Shown here: positions 33,939 through 43,354 of the stretch, one piece after another | Numbering within the stretch: the first letter of the stretch is position 1 | Layout of the letters: each line of letters opens with the position of its first letter | Source of the DNA: an uncultured Anaerolineae bacterium | GTDB lineage: Bacteria; Chloroflexota; Anaerolineae; J036; Brachytrichaceae | Assembly: GCA_937959265.1 (NCBI GenBank) | Contig: CALGMA010000035.1 | Span: 1-61,379, forward strand | Direction of reading: 5' to 3' | Length of the DNA: 61,379 bases | Notes under the pieces: model-generated | Databases searched by the model: none | Told to the model about the DNA's origin: nothing | Seen by the model: only the letters and a program-made list of their open reading frames with translations | Translations under genes and position numbers: made by a program

Positions 33939-35231
33939 ATGACCGTTTTGGCTGATCCCATAGAAGACCGTGATGCATGGCGCGCGCTGTGGCGGCTGCT
34001 GACCGGCGATGCGCTGCTGATTGCGCTATGCGCGATCGTCGCCGCCGGTTTGGTCGCAACGGTGATCTTGCCTCAGCAGCCGTCAGCCGGCATCTCGGAC
34101 CCGGTGGCTTACAGCCGTTGGGAAGCGGAAGCCAAGCGGCGCGAGGACGTGCTGTATGCGCCGCTGAACGGTCTGGGCTTCAACAACGTTGCTCAGGCGA
34201 TCTGGTGGCGGATGGCGCTGGCCGCGTTAATCCCAGTGACCGGCCTGCGCCTCGCCGATCGCCTGGCTCGGCTGGCCGATATGCGGCGCGGTGTGCGTGA
34301 CGGCGAGCTGCGCGATGAGCGGCGCGCGCGTGTGACCTTGAACGCGCCGCCGCTGAACGACCTCGCCGACCGGCTGCGCGCCCGGCGCTATCGCGTCCTC
34401 CGGCATGGTGATGACGTGTTGGTCGCCGACCGCGCCCCATGGGCAGAGCTGGCGTCTGCTGTGCTGCACTTGGGTTTGGTTTTAGCGGCTGCCGGCCTGT
34501 CGTTCAACCTGGTCGTCGGTTGGGAAGCGACGAACAAGATGGTGGTCGCCGGCGTCTCAATGCCGCTGCGCGATGGCTACGCGATCACCCTCGACGATGC
34601 AGCCGGTGATCCTGCGCGCGTCACGATTGTGTTGCAACCAGGCGATTTGTCTGTGATGCTGGGGGAAGGCAAGCAAGCTCAGGCTGCCGGCCTGGACATC
34701 GCGCTACGCCGGATCATACCCGGCTATCGCCTGAGTGCGACGACGCGCGAGGCCAAACCACTCCTCATCCGCGCGTCGAACTTCGTCTCACCGACGGCTG
34801 AATTGCTGGTCACGCTCGGCACCGATGAGCCGGAGCGCTACATCGCCGTGCCCGAGGCGCGGTTGGCGCTGGCGCTGACGGCCTCGGATTCCGCCGGTCA
34901 ACCGGTTCGGCTGCGTGCGTTCGCCATACCTTCGGGCAACGTCATCACCGACACGACGGTTCAGCCGACGCTGGTCATCGGCGATGTCGAGTTCCGCTTC
35001 AAGCCGGCGCAGGGCGCGACGATCGGTGTGCGCTATGCGCCCGGCGATGTGCTTTGGCGGCTCGGCCTGGCGGTAGCGCTGATCGGCGCGATCGGCGGTC
35101 TAATCTATCCTATGCAGCGCCTCCTCATCCGCCGCCGGGGCGAGTGGACCGAGTTTTACGTCGGTGGGCGCCACAGCCAGCGCGAAGTCGTGCGCTTGGC
35201 CGAATCCCACCACGAAGCAAGTCCATCATGA
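33939..35231 (+). CDS. ResB-like (Ccs1-type) cytochrome c biogenesis protein
   Basis: A 430-residue membrane protein with the ResB layout: helices near residues 22-45, 83-100 and 165-190, a large extracytoplasmic beta domain (about 195-380), and a last helix (about 385-405) followed by 'RRRGEWTEFYVGG'. ResB/Ccs1 works with ResA/CcsA to keep apocytochrome c reduced and present it for heme attachment. No CcsA partner is encoded here, and the sequence is diverged. The next gene overlaps by four bases (ATGA), so they are coupled. Confidence 0.75.
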   Translation: MTVLADPIEDRDAWRALWRLLTGDALLIALCAIVAAGLVATVILPQQPSAGISDPVAYSRWEAEAKRREDVLYAPLNGLGFNNVAQAIWWRMALAALIPVTGLRLADRLARLADMRRGVRDGELRDERRARVTLNAPPLNDLADRLRARRYRVLRHGDDVLVADRAPWAELASAVLHLGLVLAAAGLSFNLVVGWEATNKMVVAGVSMPLRDGYAITLDDAAGDPARVTIVLQPGDLSVMLGEGKQAQAAGLDIALRRIIPGYRLSATTREAKPLLIRASNFVSPTAELLVTLGTDEPERYIAVPEARLALALTASDSAGQPVRLRAFAIPSGNVITDTTVQPTLVIGDVEFRFKPAQGATIGVRYAPGDVLWRLGLAVALIGAIGGLIYPMQRLLIRRRGEWTEFYVGGRHSQREVVRLAESHHEASPS

Positions 35232-35800
35232 ACCTGAAACAAGATCTCATCTTTGCGCGCGTGGCGGCAGAACAAATGGACGATTACCTGCATGCCGAAG
35301 TGCTCTTCTACCCCGTCGGCAGCGTAGATGGGATGCAAATGCCGCAGCTCACCATCGGCGCATGGCTGGAGACCGAGTGGCGGTTGAATGCGTTGCGCGA
35401 GGCCCATCCCGACGAGATCGGCGATGTCCTCACCTCTGCTCAAGCGGCAGTGCGCAAGGTGCGTCATCGCATCCCCGACCTGTATCAAAACAAGGCGCGG
35501 CGTGAGTTCAAGAGCCGGCTGGATAGTTGGGAGATGTTTCTCAACGACCGCCAGGAGGCCACCGTGCAGCCCGATCCATACAATGCGCCGCGCTCCGGCT
35601 ACGTCGAGCGTGTACACGCGCGCTTCCGGCTGGAGTTGCTCAAGGACGACGTGGCGCAGTTGAGTGATCAGCTCTCGCGGCTACGCCTGTTGGACGGCCG
35701 GTTGCGCATGCGCTTCAAGCCGGGTGCGTTCATCTGGGAGCCGGAGCTGGCCCCAGCTGCTCCGGCCGACAAGTTCTGGTTCCTCTACGCCAAGGTGTAG
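35228..35800 (+). CDS. Conserved hypothetical protein coupled to the ResB-like gene
   Basis: A 190-residue soluble protein with no signal peptide. It is charged and mostly helical ('ARVAAEQMDDYLHAEVLFYPVG', 'WLETEWRLNALREAHP') with a conserved-looking 'DKFWFLYAKV' C-terminus. I do not recognise it. Start and overlap with the ResB-like stop (ATGA at 35228-35231) show translational coupling, so a role linked to that membrane protein is likely but unproven. The stop lies two bases from that of the convergent gene. Confidence 0.8.
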   Translation: MNLKQDLIFARVAAEQMDDYLHAEVLFYPVGSVDGMQMPQLTIGAWLETEWRLNALREAHPDEIGDVLTSAQAAVRKVRHRIPDLYQNKARREFKSRLDSWEMFLNDRQEATVQPDPYNAPRSGYVERVHARFRLELLKDDVAQLSDQLSRLRLLDGRLRMRFKPGAFIWEPELAPAAPADKFWFLYAKV

Positions 35801-35802
35801 CG

Positions 35803-37131
35803 CTACGGGGCGATCACGACCTGGCCTTCCAACACACCGCTCAAGATCTCGACGCGATCGTCGCCTTGCAGGCCGAGCTTGACGTCGGCGCGTCGTTCGC
35901 CTTCGTCGTCGCGCACGACCACGAAGCGCCGGCCCTGGAAGTTGCGGATGGCCTGCAGCGGCAGCCACAGTGCCGACTCCTTGCGCGCCGTGATGATCGT
36001 TACGCGCGCCAGGTCGCCTTCCTTCAAGTCGGCGTCGGCGTCCTCGACCGTCACCCGCACCGAGCGGTCGGTCGCCGTCGTCGCTGCGCCGGTTTGCGGC
36101 AGGCGGCGCACTATGCCGTGGTATATCTTGCCCGGTACACTGTTCAGCGTGACCGACACCGGTTGGCCGACGGCGATCTCCACCAGGCGGCTCTGGCTGA
36201 GTTCCGCGGCAGCCTCCAGTCCGCCCGGCTTCGAGATGATGATGACCGGGTCGAACGCGCGCACGGTCTTGCCCACGGCCAGGTTGTGACTGCTCACCCG
36301 GCCGTCGAACGGCGCAACGATCTGCGCGCGGCTGAGTTGCGCTTCCAACCGTTCGAGCGTCAGCCGGCTGACTTCCACAGCGCGTTCGAGGTTGGGGTCA
36401 ATGGACGACTGCACGCGCGACAGCGCCAGCTCGGCCCGCTCGACCTCCTTGGCCCGGATGCCGATGTCGAACTGATGTGCGGCCTGTTCTTGCAACAGGC
36501 GCTCGTACTCGGCGCGGGCGCGGGCGAGGGCGATCTGCGCATCCAACACCATGCGTTCGAAGCCAGGGATCATGTCGCGGTCGGCCTCGTTGTTGCGCGC
36601 CGAGTTCAAGCCGGCGTTGGCATCGGCCAGGGCGCGTTCGGCGCGCGCGATCTCGGCTTTGGCCAGTTCGATGGACGGGCCGAAGTTGCGCGCCCTCGCC
36701 TGGGCCAGGCGCAACCGAGCGACGTCCAGGTCAATCTCGACCGCCTGCAGCGTCTCGGTGAACGTCGCCAGCGTGCGCGACAGCACCAGTTGTGCAGTGA
36801 GGAATTCCACGCGAGCCTGCTCGATTTGGTTCTTCAGATCGGAGGTATCCAGTTCGGCCAGCACCTGGCCTTCGGTTACCTCGTCGCCGATGCCGACGTT
36901 GACGCGTGCTATCCGGCCTTCGACTTCGAAGGCGAGCGGCTGATCTTCCACTGCCTGGATGCGGGCGAGGAACTCGATCTTGCGCTCGACCGGGCCGCGT
37001 TGCACGGTGTAGGTGGGCTGACGCGGCGCGGCAGCAGTCGGGATGGCGGTTGGCGTGGCTGGTGGCTGCGGATTGACCAGGCCGCATGCCGAAATCAGCA
37101 GCGCCACAGGCGCGAGAAGAAAGCGTTTCAT
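35803..37131 (-). CDS. HlyD/MacA-type membrane fusion lipoprotein (second system)
   Basis: A 442-residue periplasmic adaptor. A lipobox (LISAC) makes Cys16 the anchor. A Thr/Pro linker, a first lipoyl half (about 60-95), an alpha-helical hairpin (about 97-265), a second lipoyl half ('SRAQIVAPFDGRVSSHNLAVGKTV') and a membrane-proximal barrel follow. It lies 84 nt downstream of a large FtsX-type permease on the same strand. The two form an efflux-type pair, but no ATPase gene is beside them. The start fits the lipoprotein signal. Confidence 0.9.
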   Translation of the reverse strand: MKRFLLAPVALLISACGLVNPQPPATPTAIPTAAAPRQPTYTVQRGPVERKIEFLARIQAVEDQPLAFEVEGRIARVNVGIGDEVTEGQVLAELDTSDLKNQIEQARVEFLTAQLVLSRTLATFTETLQAVEIDLDVARLRLAQARARNFGPSIELAKAEIARAERALADANAGLNSARNNEADRDMIPGFERMVLDAQIALARARAEYERLLQEQAAHQFDIGIRAKEVERAELALSRVQSSIDPNLERAVEVSRLTLERLEAQLSRAQIVAPFDGRVSSHNLAVGKTVRAFDPVIIISKPGGLEAAAELSQSRLVEIAVGQPVSVTLNSVPGKIYHGIVRRLPQTGAATTATDRSVRVTVEDADADLKEGDLARVTIITARKESALWLPLQAIRNFQGRRFVVVRDDEGERRADVKLGLQGDDRVEILSGVLEGQVVIAP

Positions 37132-37184
37132 AGATGCTCAGATGCTCGTGAATATCCCGTCGGCCAAAAGATGCCGATGCTCAC

Positions 37185-37212
37185 TCCTGATTTCCGATCT
37201 CTGATCGCTCAA
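37185..37212. repeat. Degenerate heptanucleotide repeat tract
   Basis: In the 84-nt gap between the permease and fusion-protein genes TCCTGAT, TTCCGAT and CTCTGAT follow each other at exact 7-nt spacing. Same repeat class as at 5001, 7487 and 58851. Confidence 0.5.
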
Positions 37213-37215
37213 TGC

Positions 37216-40125
37216 CTACACGGCTCCCAGCTTGATCGCCTCGAACGCCCTCAGGCGGCGCAGCGAGATCAGCATGATGCCGATGGCCACGGCCAGGGCG
37301 ATGCCCAGCGAGGCGTAGATCAGCATCAAGTCTTGCCAGGCGATGCGTACGATGAAGGGCGGAATGCTCGTTGCCATCGCGCCGCCGACCTGCATGAACG
37401 GGATGAACAGCCGGCTGACGATCACGCCGAGCACGCTGCCAGCCAGCGCCCCCAGGCCGATGAGCAAGATCTGCTCGAGCGCGACGAACGCTGCCATCTG
37501 TCCCGCCGACAAGCCGATCGTGCGTAGCATGCCGAGCTGGATGCGCCGGCCGCGAAAGGTGATCACCGCCGAGAGCACAAACCCAACCACGGTGAGCAGC
37601 GAGGCAGCGACGAAACCGGCCGACAACAGTCCAAACACCCCGCGGCGCTCTGGCTTCGTTTGTGCTGCGTGAATCATCTGCCGTGCGTCGGTTCCATTCA
37701 GCACCAGAAAGCCGAGCGTGCCGGCGGCGTCTACGATTTGATCGAGGTTGGTATCTGGCTCGACAGCCAACAACACGTCGTAGGGCAGAGCAGTGCCGAC
37801 TTGCTCGAACACATAGTCCAGATTACCCACGAAGGTCTCGCGCAGTTCGCGCCCCTCATGGGGGAAGATGTCGAACACCCCGGCGATCGTGAAGGTGATC
37901 GGCCGGTTGCCGAAGCCGGTGGCCTCGATCGTCAACACCATCGGATCGCCGATGCGCAAACTGTTGCGCCCCAGGAAATCGCGTCCGACGAGCAGCGCAT
38001 CGGAGTTGAGTGCCAGCCGGTTCATCAGCGCCCCCAGTGGTTGGGGTGCGAAGTCATCGCGGAAGTAGGCCGTAAGCTGAAAGTCCACGCGGTCTACACC
38101 GATGAACTGCGCGCGTTCAGGTGTGTCGCGCGCGCTGGGCCGCACGTCGAACGTCCCCACTCTCGCTGCTGACCGTACGCCTGGAATCCGCAGGTGCTCT
38201 TGCACGGGCACAAATGTGTAATACACCGGTTCTTCTTCCTCGTCGGGGGTCACGGCGATGCCGGGGGCCTGACCAGCCTCGCCCGCCATCGCAATGCCGA
38301 GTGGCGATGTGCGCACGCTCAGGTCGCCTGTCTCCACCAGGCGCATGTCCGCGCCGATGCGGAAGTAAGTCGCGTCGTGCAGGTGGCGATCCAGCGTGAG
38401 CGCGATGGATGAGCTGAACACGGCCAGCCCCATGGTGAAGATGAGCAGCAGTAATGGGCCAACGTAGTTGGCCGGCGCGCGTGCCAGGTTGCGCAACGTC
38501 AGCAAGACCGCGGTACCGAACGGCAACTGCGCCGCGAGGATGGATAGCCCGCGCATGACCAACGGAAAGAAGCGCACCAGCAACAGCGCCGCCGCTGCCA
38601 GCATGAAGACCGGGGCCAGGAAGCGTACCGGGTCGGCGAATGGATCGGCAGCGTGCCGCGGATCGTCGGTGAGCAAGATGCCACCGGACTGGCGCAGTTG
38701 AAAATACACGTAACCTGCTGCAATCATCAGCAGCACGTCCAGGTAGGCGCGTTGCCAGAGCGGTGGGCGCAACGCGCGCGCTTGCAACGAGCGATACGAC
38801 ACGATGGTGCGGCGCGCTGCGCCCAAAGCCGGGATCAACGCCGCCAGAAATGCCACCAGCGCTGCCCCGATCGCGAAGCGAACTGCCTGGCTGTTGAGCC
38901 GAATCGGCAGTGCCGGCTCGCCCGAGAACACCAAAAATGATGAGAGCTGCGTCATTAGCGACGCCAGCCCATAGCTGGCAGCCAGCCCAATGCCCAGCGC
39001 AGCCAGGCCAACAATCAGCGCCTCGATGGTGTACAGCAGGGCGATGCCCGCCGCCGACGCCCCCCGGCTGCGCAGCACGGCGATTTCGCCTTCCTGTTCG
39101 CGCACCACCATGCTCGCAACCATGATGACGAAATACAGCACTACGGCCAGCAACGGCACGCTGAAGATCGCCATCAGCAGCGTCAACTCGTTGGTTGCCT
39201 GCACGTAGCGCTGGAGCGAGGCGACCGGCGAGACGCGCACGGCTAGGCCGTTGCGCTGCGCGGTCAGCTCTGCGCCCAAACGCCCCAGACGGCCCAGCAA
39301 CGGCAGCACGCTGTCGGTATCCAGACCGCTGCCGTCGGCCAGGAAATACCACAGGTTCAGTTCGGCGTCGAGCGGGATGGCCGGCGCGACCTGCTGTGCG
39401 TAGATCTCCTCGGTGACTAACAGGTTATCGCTCAGCGCGTCCGGACGATAGAACCAGTACGGGTCGTCCGGGTTCTCTTCGGCCCAAATGCCGCTGATGT
39501 GAATGCGTTGCTGGATCGGTGGCAGGCCGCGTTGAGGCGCGCCGTAGAGGATGTAGTCTTCGCCGGCTTGCACGCCGATGCGGTTGGCCAGCTCGCTATA
39601 GGCCAGTGCCTCGATCACGCCGTCATCGCGCAAGCGCGGCAGCACGCCAAACACCTGAATGCGCGGCTCGAAGTCGGACAGCGCCCCGATGCTCATCCAC
39701 TCCAGTTGAGTGTTGGCGCTGGCATATTGCGTGGCTTTATCGGCGGGGAAGAGGCGAAACTTGGGCGTGTGCAGGTAGCGCACGGTCTGCGAGATCGGCA
39801 ACCCGATGGCGTCGAGCGCGCGTCGCCGTACCATTGCGTCGTCTTGCAGGTAGTCCTCATACTCGATTGGGTCGTTGATCGAGCCGTAGTAGGCGATTAG
39901 GAAGGCGAACGGCGGCCGGCGGCGGACCTGGTTATCAGACTCGACGCGATCTTGCAGCACGCGCAGTTGCACCGCGTTGCTGAACATCGGGATGGCCGAG
40001 GCGAGCATGACAGCGACCGAAATGCCGAGCGCCAGACATACGGCCAGGCTGAACTGGTTGAAGAGGCGTTGCAGCGACAACCGCACCAGGCCATAGATGC
40101 GCATGAACGGTGCGAGGATACCCAT
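37216..40125 (-). CDS. Large FtsX-type ABC transporter permease
   Basis: A 969-residue integral membrane protein with two FtsX units. One N-terminal helix (about 17-40) is followed by an extracytoplasmic domain (about 50-300), then three helices, a connecting pair, a second extracytoplasmic domain (about 560-800) and three final helices ending in the cytoplasmic 'RRLRAFEAIKLGAV' tail. Typical partners are LolCDE- or MacB-like ATPases. ATG 40125 is chosen: TAGAAT at 40142-40137 would start the transcript only a few bases upstream, and longer frames run into the divergent pheS. Confidence 0.88.
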   Translation of the reverse strand: MGILAPFMRIYGLVRLSLQRLFNQFSLAVCLALGISVAVMLASAIPMFSNAVQLRVLQDRVESDNQVRRRPPFAFLIAYYGSINDPIEYEDYLQDDAMVRRRALDAIGLPISQTVRYLHTPKFRLFPADKATQYASANTQLEWMSIGALSDFEPRIQVFGVLPRLRDDGVIEALAYSELANRIGVQAGEDYILYGAPQRGLPPIQQRIHISGIWAEENPDDPYWFYRPDALSDNLLVTEEIYAQQVAPAIPLDAELNLWYFLADGSGLDTDSVLPLLGRLGRLGAELTAQRNGLAVRVSPVASLQRYVQATNELTLLMAIFSVPLLAVVLYFVIMVASMVVREQEGEIAVLRSRGASAAGIALLYTIEALIVGLAALGIGLAASYGLASLMTQLSSFLVFSGEPALPIRLNSQAVRFAIGAALVAFLAALIPALGAARRTIVSYRSLQARALRPPLWQRAYLDVLLMIAAGYVYFQLRQSGGILLTDDPRHAADPFADPVRFLAPVFMLAAAALLLVRFFPLVMRGLSILAAQLPFGTAVLLTLRNLARAPANYVGPLLLLIFTMGLAVFSSSIALTLDRHLHDATYFRIGADMRLVETGDLSVRTSPLGIAMAGEAGQAPGIAVTPDEEEEPVYYTFVPVQEHLRIPGVRSAARVGTFDVRPSARDTPERAQFIGVDRVDFQLTAYFRDDFAPQPLGALMNRLALNSDALLVGRDFLGRNSLRIGDPMVLTIEATGFGNRPITFTIAGVFDIFPHEGRELRETFVGNLDYVFEQVGTALPYDVLLAVEPDTNLDQIVDAAGTLGFLVLNGTDARQMIHAAQTKPERRGVFGLLSAGFVAASLLTVVGFVLSAVITFRGRRIQLGMLRTIGLSAGQMAAFVALEQILLIGLGALAGSVLGVIVSRLFIPFMQVGGAMATSIPPFIVRIAWQDLMLIYASLGIALAVAIGIMLISLRRLRAFEAIKLGAV

Positions 40126-40136
40126 CGGGTGAGGCA

Positions 40137-40158
40137 ATTCTAGTGCACTCGCTATAAT
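40137..40158. promoter_or_regulatory. Back-to-back -10 boxes between the permease and pheS genes
   Basis: On the plus strand TATAAT (40153-40158) lies 13 nt before the pheS ATG. On the minus strand TAGAAT (40142-40137) lies 11 nt before the permease ATG. Both transcripts would carry leaders of only a few bases. No -35 boxes are convincing. Confidence 0.5.
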
Positions 40159-40171
40159 CCACGCCACGCAC

Positions 40172-41215
40172 ATGGACGCATCACTCGACGCGCTTGAACG
40201 CGAGGCGCTGGCGGCGCTGGCGCAAGCCAGTACCGGCGAGGCGCTGCAGGCCTGGCACGGCAAGTACTTCGGCACCAAGCGTGCCAAGGGCGAATTGGAG
40301 CAGGCGATGTCGGCGATTGCTTCGCTCAGCCCAGCCGAGCGACCGGCCTTTGGCAAGCGCGCCAACGAGGTGAAGCAAGCGCTCACTGCTGCGTTCGAAG
40401 CCAGACAGGCAGCAGTAAAAGAAGCCGAACTCGAGGCGGCGATGAAAACCGGCGCGCTGGATGTGACGTTGCCCGGCGCGACGATCCCGCGCGGCCGGTT
40501 GCACCCCAGCACGCTGACCCTACGGCGCATCATCGCCATCTTCGCGCGCATGGGCTTCGAGGTGTATCGCTCGCCGGAGGTGGAGACCGACGAGATGAAC
40601 TTCGGCCTGCTCAACATGCCGCCAGAGCACCCCGCGCGCGACATGTGGGACACCTTCTACACCACGCAACCTGGTGTGCTGTTGCGCACGCATACCTCGC
40701 CCGGCCAGATCCGCGTGATGCGCGAGCGCGGCGCGAACGGGACCCAGCCCATCCGCGTCATCCTGCCCGGCATGGTCTATCGCTACGAGCAGGTCACGGC
40801 GCGCAGCGAGATGCAATTCAACCAGGTCGAAGGGCTGGCCATCGGTCGCACCATCACCTTCGCCGATCTGAAGGGCGTGATGGCCGAGTTCGCCCGCCAT
40901 ATGTTCGGTGGCGATACCCGCATCCGCTTTCGCTGCTCGTACTTCCCGTTCACCGAGCCGAGCGTAGAGGTGGACGTGTATTGGGGTCTGGCTACCGAGC
41001 GCGACCGGATGATCACCAAAGGCACCGGCTGGCTGGAGATCGCCGGCGCGGGCATGGTGCATCCCACCGTGCTGCGCAATGGGGGCTACGACCCGGCTGA
41101 GTGGTTCGGCTTCGCCTTCGGCATGGGGCCGGAGCGCCAGGCCATGCGCCTGCTCGGCATCAGCGACATCCGCTACTTCTGGCAGAACGACCTGCGCTTC
41201 CTCGAGCAGTTTTGA
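40172..41215 (+). CDS. pheS: Phenylalanyl-tRNA synthetase alpha subunit
   Basis: Catalytic subunit that charges tRNA-Phe as an alpha2-beta2 enzyme with PheT. 347 residues, standard size. The N-terminal coiled coil (1-90) and class II core are complete: 'HPARDMWDTFY', 'LLRTHTSPGQIRVM' (motif 2 region), 'TEPSVEVDVYWG' and motif 3 'GYDPAEWFGFAFGMGPERQAMRLLGI'. PheT, normally the next gene, is absent; a secreted protein gene follows instead, so pheT must lie elsewhere. Confidence 0.97.
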   Translation: MDASLDALEREALAALAQASTGEALQAWHGKYFGTKRAKGELEQAMSAIASLSPAERPAFGKRANEVKQALTAAFEARQAAVKEAELEAAMKTGALDVTLPGATIPRGRLHPSTLTLRRIIAIFARMGFEVYRSPEVETDEMNFGLLNMPPEHPARDMWDTFYTTQPGVLLRTHTSPGQIRVMRERGANGTQPIRVILPGMVYRYEQVTARSEMQFNQVEGLAIGRTITFADLKGVMAEFARHMFGGDTRIRFRCSYFPFTEPSVEVDVYWGLATERDRMITKGTGWLEIAGAGMVHPTVLRNGGYDPAEWFGFAFGMGPERQAMRLLGISDIRYFWQNDLRFLEQF

Positions 41216-41278
41216 CGCGGCGAACGCGGAGAAGCGGAGCAACGAAGGCTGCTCTGGGCGTGACTAGCTTTGCGCGCT

Positions 41279-41294
41279 GCATGGTTCGCCATGC
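41279..41294 (+). other. Hairpin after pheS
   Basis: GCATGG-TTCG-CCATGC, six base pairs closing a TTCG loop, 64 nt after the pheS stop. No T run follows, so termination is uncertain. The rest of the 176-nt gap has a TAAAAT at about 41349-41354 that may be the -10 of the next gene. Confidence 0.35.
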
Positions 41295-41391
41295 GTAGCA
41301 AGACAACTGCGCAGCCGGATGGCAGGCGTCGGTAATCCTGGCTTAGACAGGCTAAAATCGAATACGGTACGAGGGGGTGACGGATGGGCCT

Positions 41392-43335
41392 ATGAGGCGC
41401 TCGACTCGATTGCGCTACGCTGCTGCCGCAACACTCGGCGCGATGATCATGTTCGCAGTTTTCACGCTGACGACGTGGTTGGCATCGCCGCACCGCGCAC
41501 TGGCCGGACGCGCGCCAGAGCGTCCGCTCCAGCAATTCTTCTTCCCCGACGCTTTCGAGCCGAATGACACGGCAGCGGATGCCAAACCCCTCGCCCCAAG
41601 CCCGATGCTTGGCCTGACCTTCGTGACGACGCCTGCGCTCTCGCCCAACGACGTTGACTGGTATTTGGTCACGCTCGACCCTAACCGGAGCATCGAATTC
41701 ACGGCGACCATCGAAGGCTCAGGCGCGCTGATCATAGAAGGGTTCGACACCAGTGGGACGAATGCAGTGGGGACGCAGGTCGGTAGCGGCTCACAATCGC
41801 GTTTGACCATCGTCAATACAACTGGCTCATTCCAGCAATACCGCGCCCGAGTGAAGAACATCTTGTCGCCGCCGGTGTATGCGCGCTACCGCATTGACTA
41901 CGTAGTGAGCATCATTGGCGCGCTTACCCCAACGCCGATCGGCGCTGCACCCGACGCTTACGAGCCGAACGATTCGCCGGAGCAGGTGCGCCAGTTCAAC
42001 AAGAGCTTTATCAACGTCGGCCAGCAGCTCACCAACCTGAACTTCTACACCACCGTCGTCGGGTCGAACGGTGGCCCCCCCATCTTCCAGGAAGGTGATG
42101 TGGACTGGTATTTCTTCTACGGCCGCGCCGGCGCGACCTATCGCGTCACTACAGTCGTGCAGCCCGGCGTGGACACCGAGATGTTCATTTATCGGCCCGA
42201 CCAGTTGCCACCCGACAACAACTTCACCACCGTCGGCCTGATCGCCGCCAACGACGACTATCAGCCGTTGGATCGTGGTTCACAAGTGATCTTCACCGGC
42301 CTGTTCGATGGCATCTACTGGATCAAGCTCTGGAACAAAGATCAATCGCCGCGCATAGCCGGCCAGACCTACAATCTGGTAGTCGTGGAGATCGCGCCTG
42401 GCACGCCGACGCCGACCCTCCCGCCGACACCGTTTCCGGCAGGGGCCGACCGGTTCGAATACAACGGCGATTTCGACAGTGCCACCCTCATCGCGCCCGG
42501 CATCAAATACGACAACCTGAACTTCGTGCCTTTCCAGCCGCCCTCGCCCAACACGGTGGACAATGATTTCTTCCGCATGCCGGTGAAGCAAGGCGTGTAT
42601 TACACCTGCGAGACGCTCGACCTGGCCGGCGGCACGGATACCAACATCATCGTCTACAACCAGGATCGCGTCGGCATTGGCGGCAACGATGACATCTCGC
42701 CGGAGAACAAGGCGATCGGCCGATTCGAGAGCCGCTTTACCTGGCTCTCGGGTTACACCGGCTACGCTTATATCCTGGTCGGCGAGGTGAACCCGCCGCG
42801 CGCAAACGAGGGTCAGATCCGCAGCTACTCGCTCATCTGTAACATCGGCATCCCGGCCACGCCGACGCCGACGCCGAACCCTTTCCCGCCCACGGCGACG
42901 CCGCCTCCGCCGCCACCTACGCCGCCCCCACCGGAGAACACGCCGACACCCTTCCCCACGCCGCGACCGGCGCAGAACCTGATTGTTCGGCCGGTGGAGC
43001 CAGGCGTGTTGCAACCGACCGTCGCGCCCACGCCCACGCCGCGCACGCTGTTGATTGACGTGCAGGTGTTCAACGATTTCAATCGCAACGGCCTGCTCGA
43101 TCCAGGCGAGGGCATCGCCAGTGCGCCGGTGCGCCTGTCCGACGAACAGAGCGGTACGCCGTTAGGTCAGGCGTTCACCGACCCGGATGGCCGCGTGCGC
43201 TTCTCCGTGGTGAACGATGGCCCGGTGCGCGTCAATGTGCCGCTGTTCGGCTTCTCTACCATCGTGGACGAATCCCCGGCCACCCTCCGCATCGGTATCG
43301 AGCCGATGATCACGCCTCCTGAGCGCATTCCATGA
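41392..43335 (+). CDS. Secreted PPC-domain repeat protein with SdrD-B-like C-terminus
   Basis: A 647-residue exported surface or secreted protein. After a signal peptide (about 8-40) come three pre-peptidase C-terminal (PPC)-like beta units. They start at 'DAFEPND' (53), 'DAYEPND' (188) and 'DRFEYNGD' (353), each with a 'DxDWY/DNDFF' strand. A proline/threonine-rich linker (about 505-550) follows, then a Cna-B/SdrD-B-like domain ('VFNDFNRNGLLDPGEGIASAPVRLSDE') typical of adhesins. No protease or other catalytic domain is attached, although PPC units usually accompany secreted enzymes. Start ATG 41392 or GTG 41377. Confidence 0.87.
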   Translation: MRRSTRLRYAAAATLGAMIMFAVFTLTTWLASPHRALAGRAPERPLQQFFFPDAFEPNDTAADAKPLAPSPMLGLTFVTTPALSPNDVDWYLVTLDPNRSIEFTATIEGSGALIIEGFDTSGTNAVGTQVGSGSQSRLTIVNTTGSFQQYRARVKNILSPPVYARYRIDYVVSIIGALTPTPIGAAPDAYEPNDSPEQVRQFNKSFINVGQQLTNLNFYTTVVGSNGGPPIFQEGDVDWYFFYGRAGATYRVTTVVQPGVDTEMFIYRPDQLPPDNNFTTVGLIAANDDYQPLDRGSQVIFTGLFDGIYWIKLWNKDQSPRIAGQTYNLVVVEIAPGTPTPTLPPTPFPAGADRFEYNGDFDSATLIAPGIKYDNLNFVPFQPPSPNTVDNDFFRMPVKQGVYYTCETLDLAGGTDTNIIVYNQDRVGIGGNDDISPENKAIGRFESRFTWLSGYTGYAYILVGEVNPPRANEGQIRSYSLICNIGIPATPTPTPNPFPPTATPPPPPPTPPPPENTPTPFPTPRPAQNLIVRPVEPGVLQPTVAPTPTPRTLLIDVQVFNDFNRNGLLDPGEGIASAPVRLSDEQSGTPLGQAFTDPDGRVRFSVVNDGPVRVNVPLFGFSTIVDESPATLRIGIEPMITPPERIP

Positions 43336-43354
43336 CCTGGCCGAAGAGGTTGCC

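Noticed and set aside
35866..37527. A 553-codon plus-strand frame
   Set aside because: It is antisense to the fusion protein and permease genes and shows no domain; GC-rich DNA often leaves such frames open.
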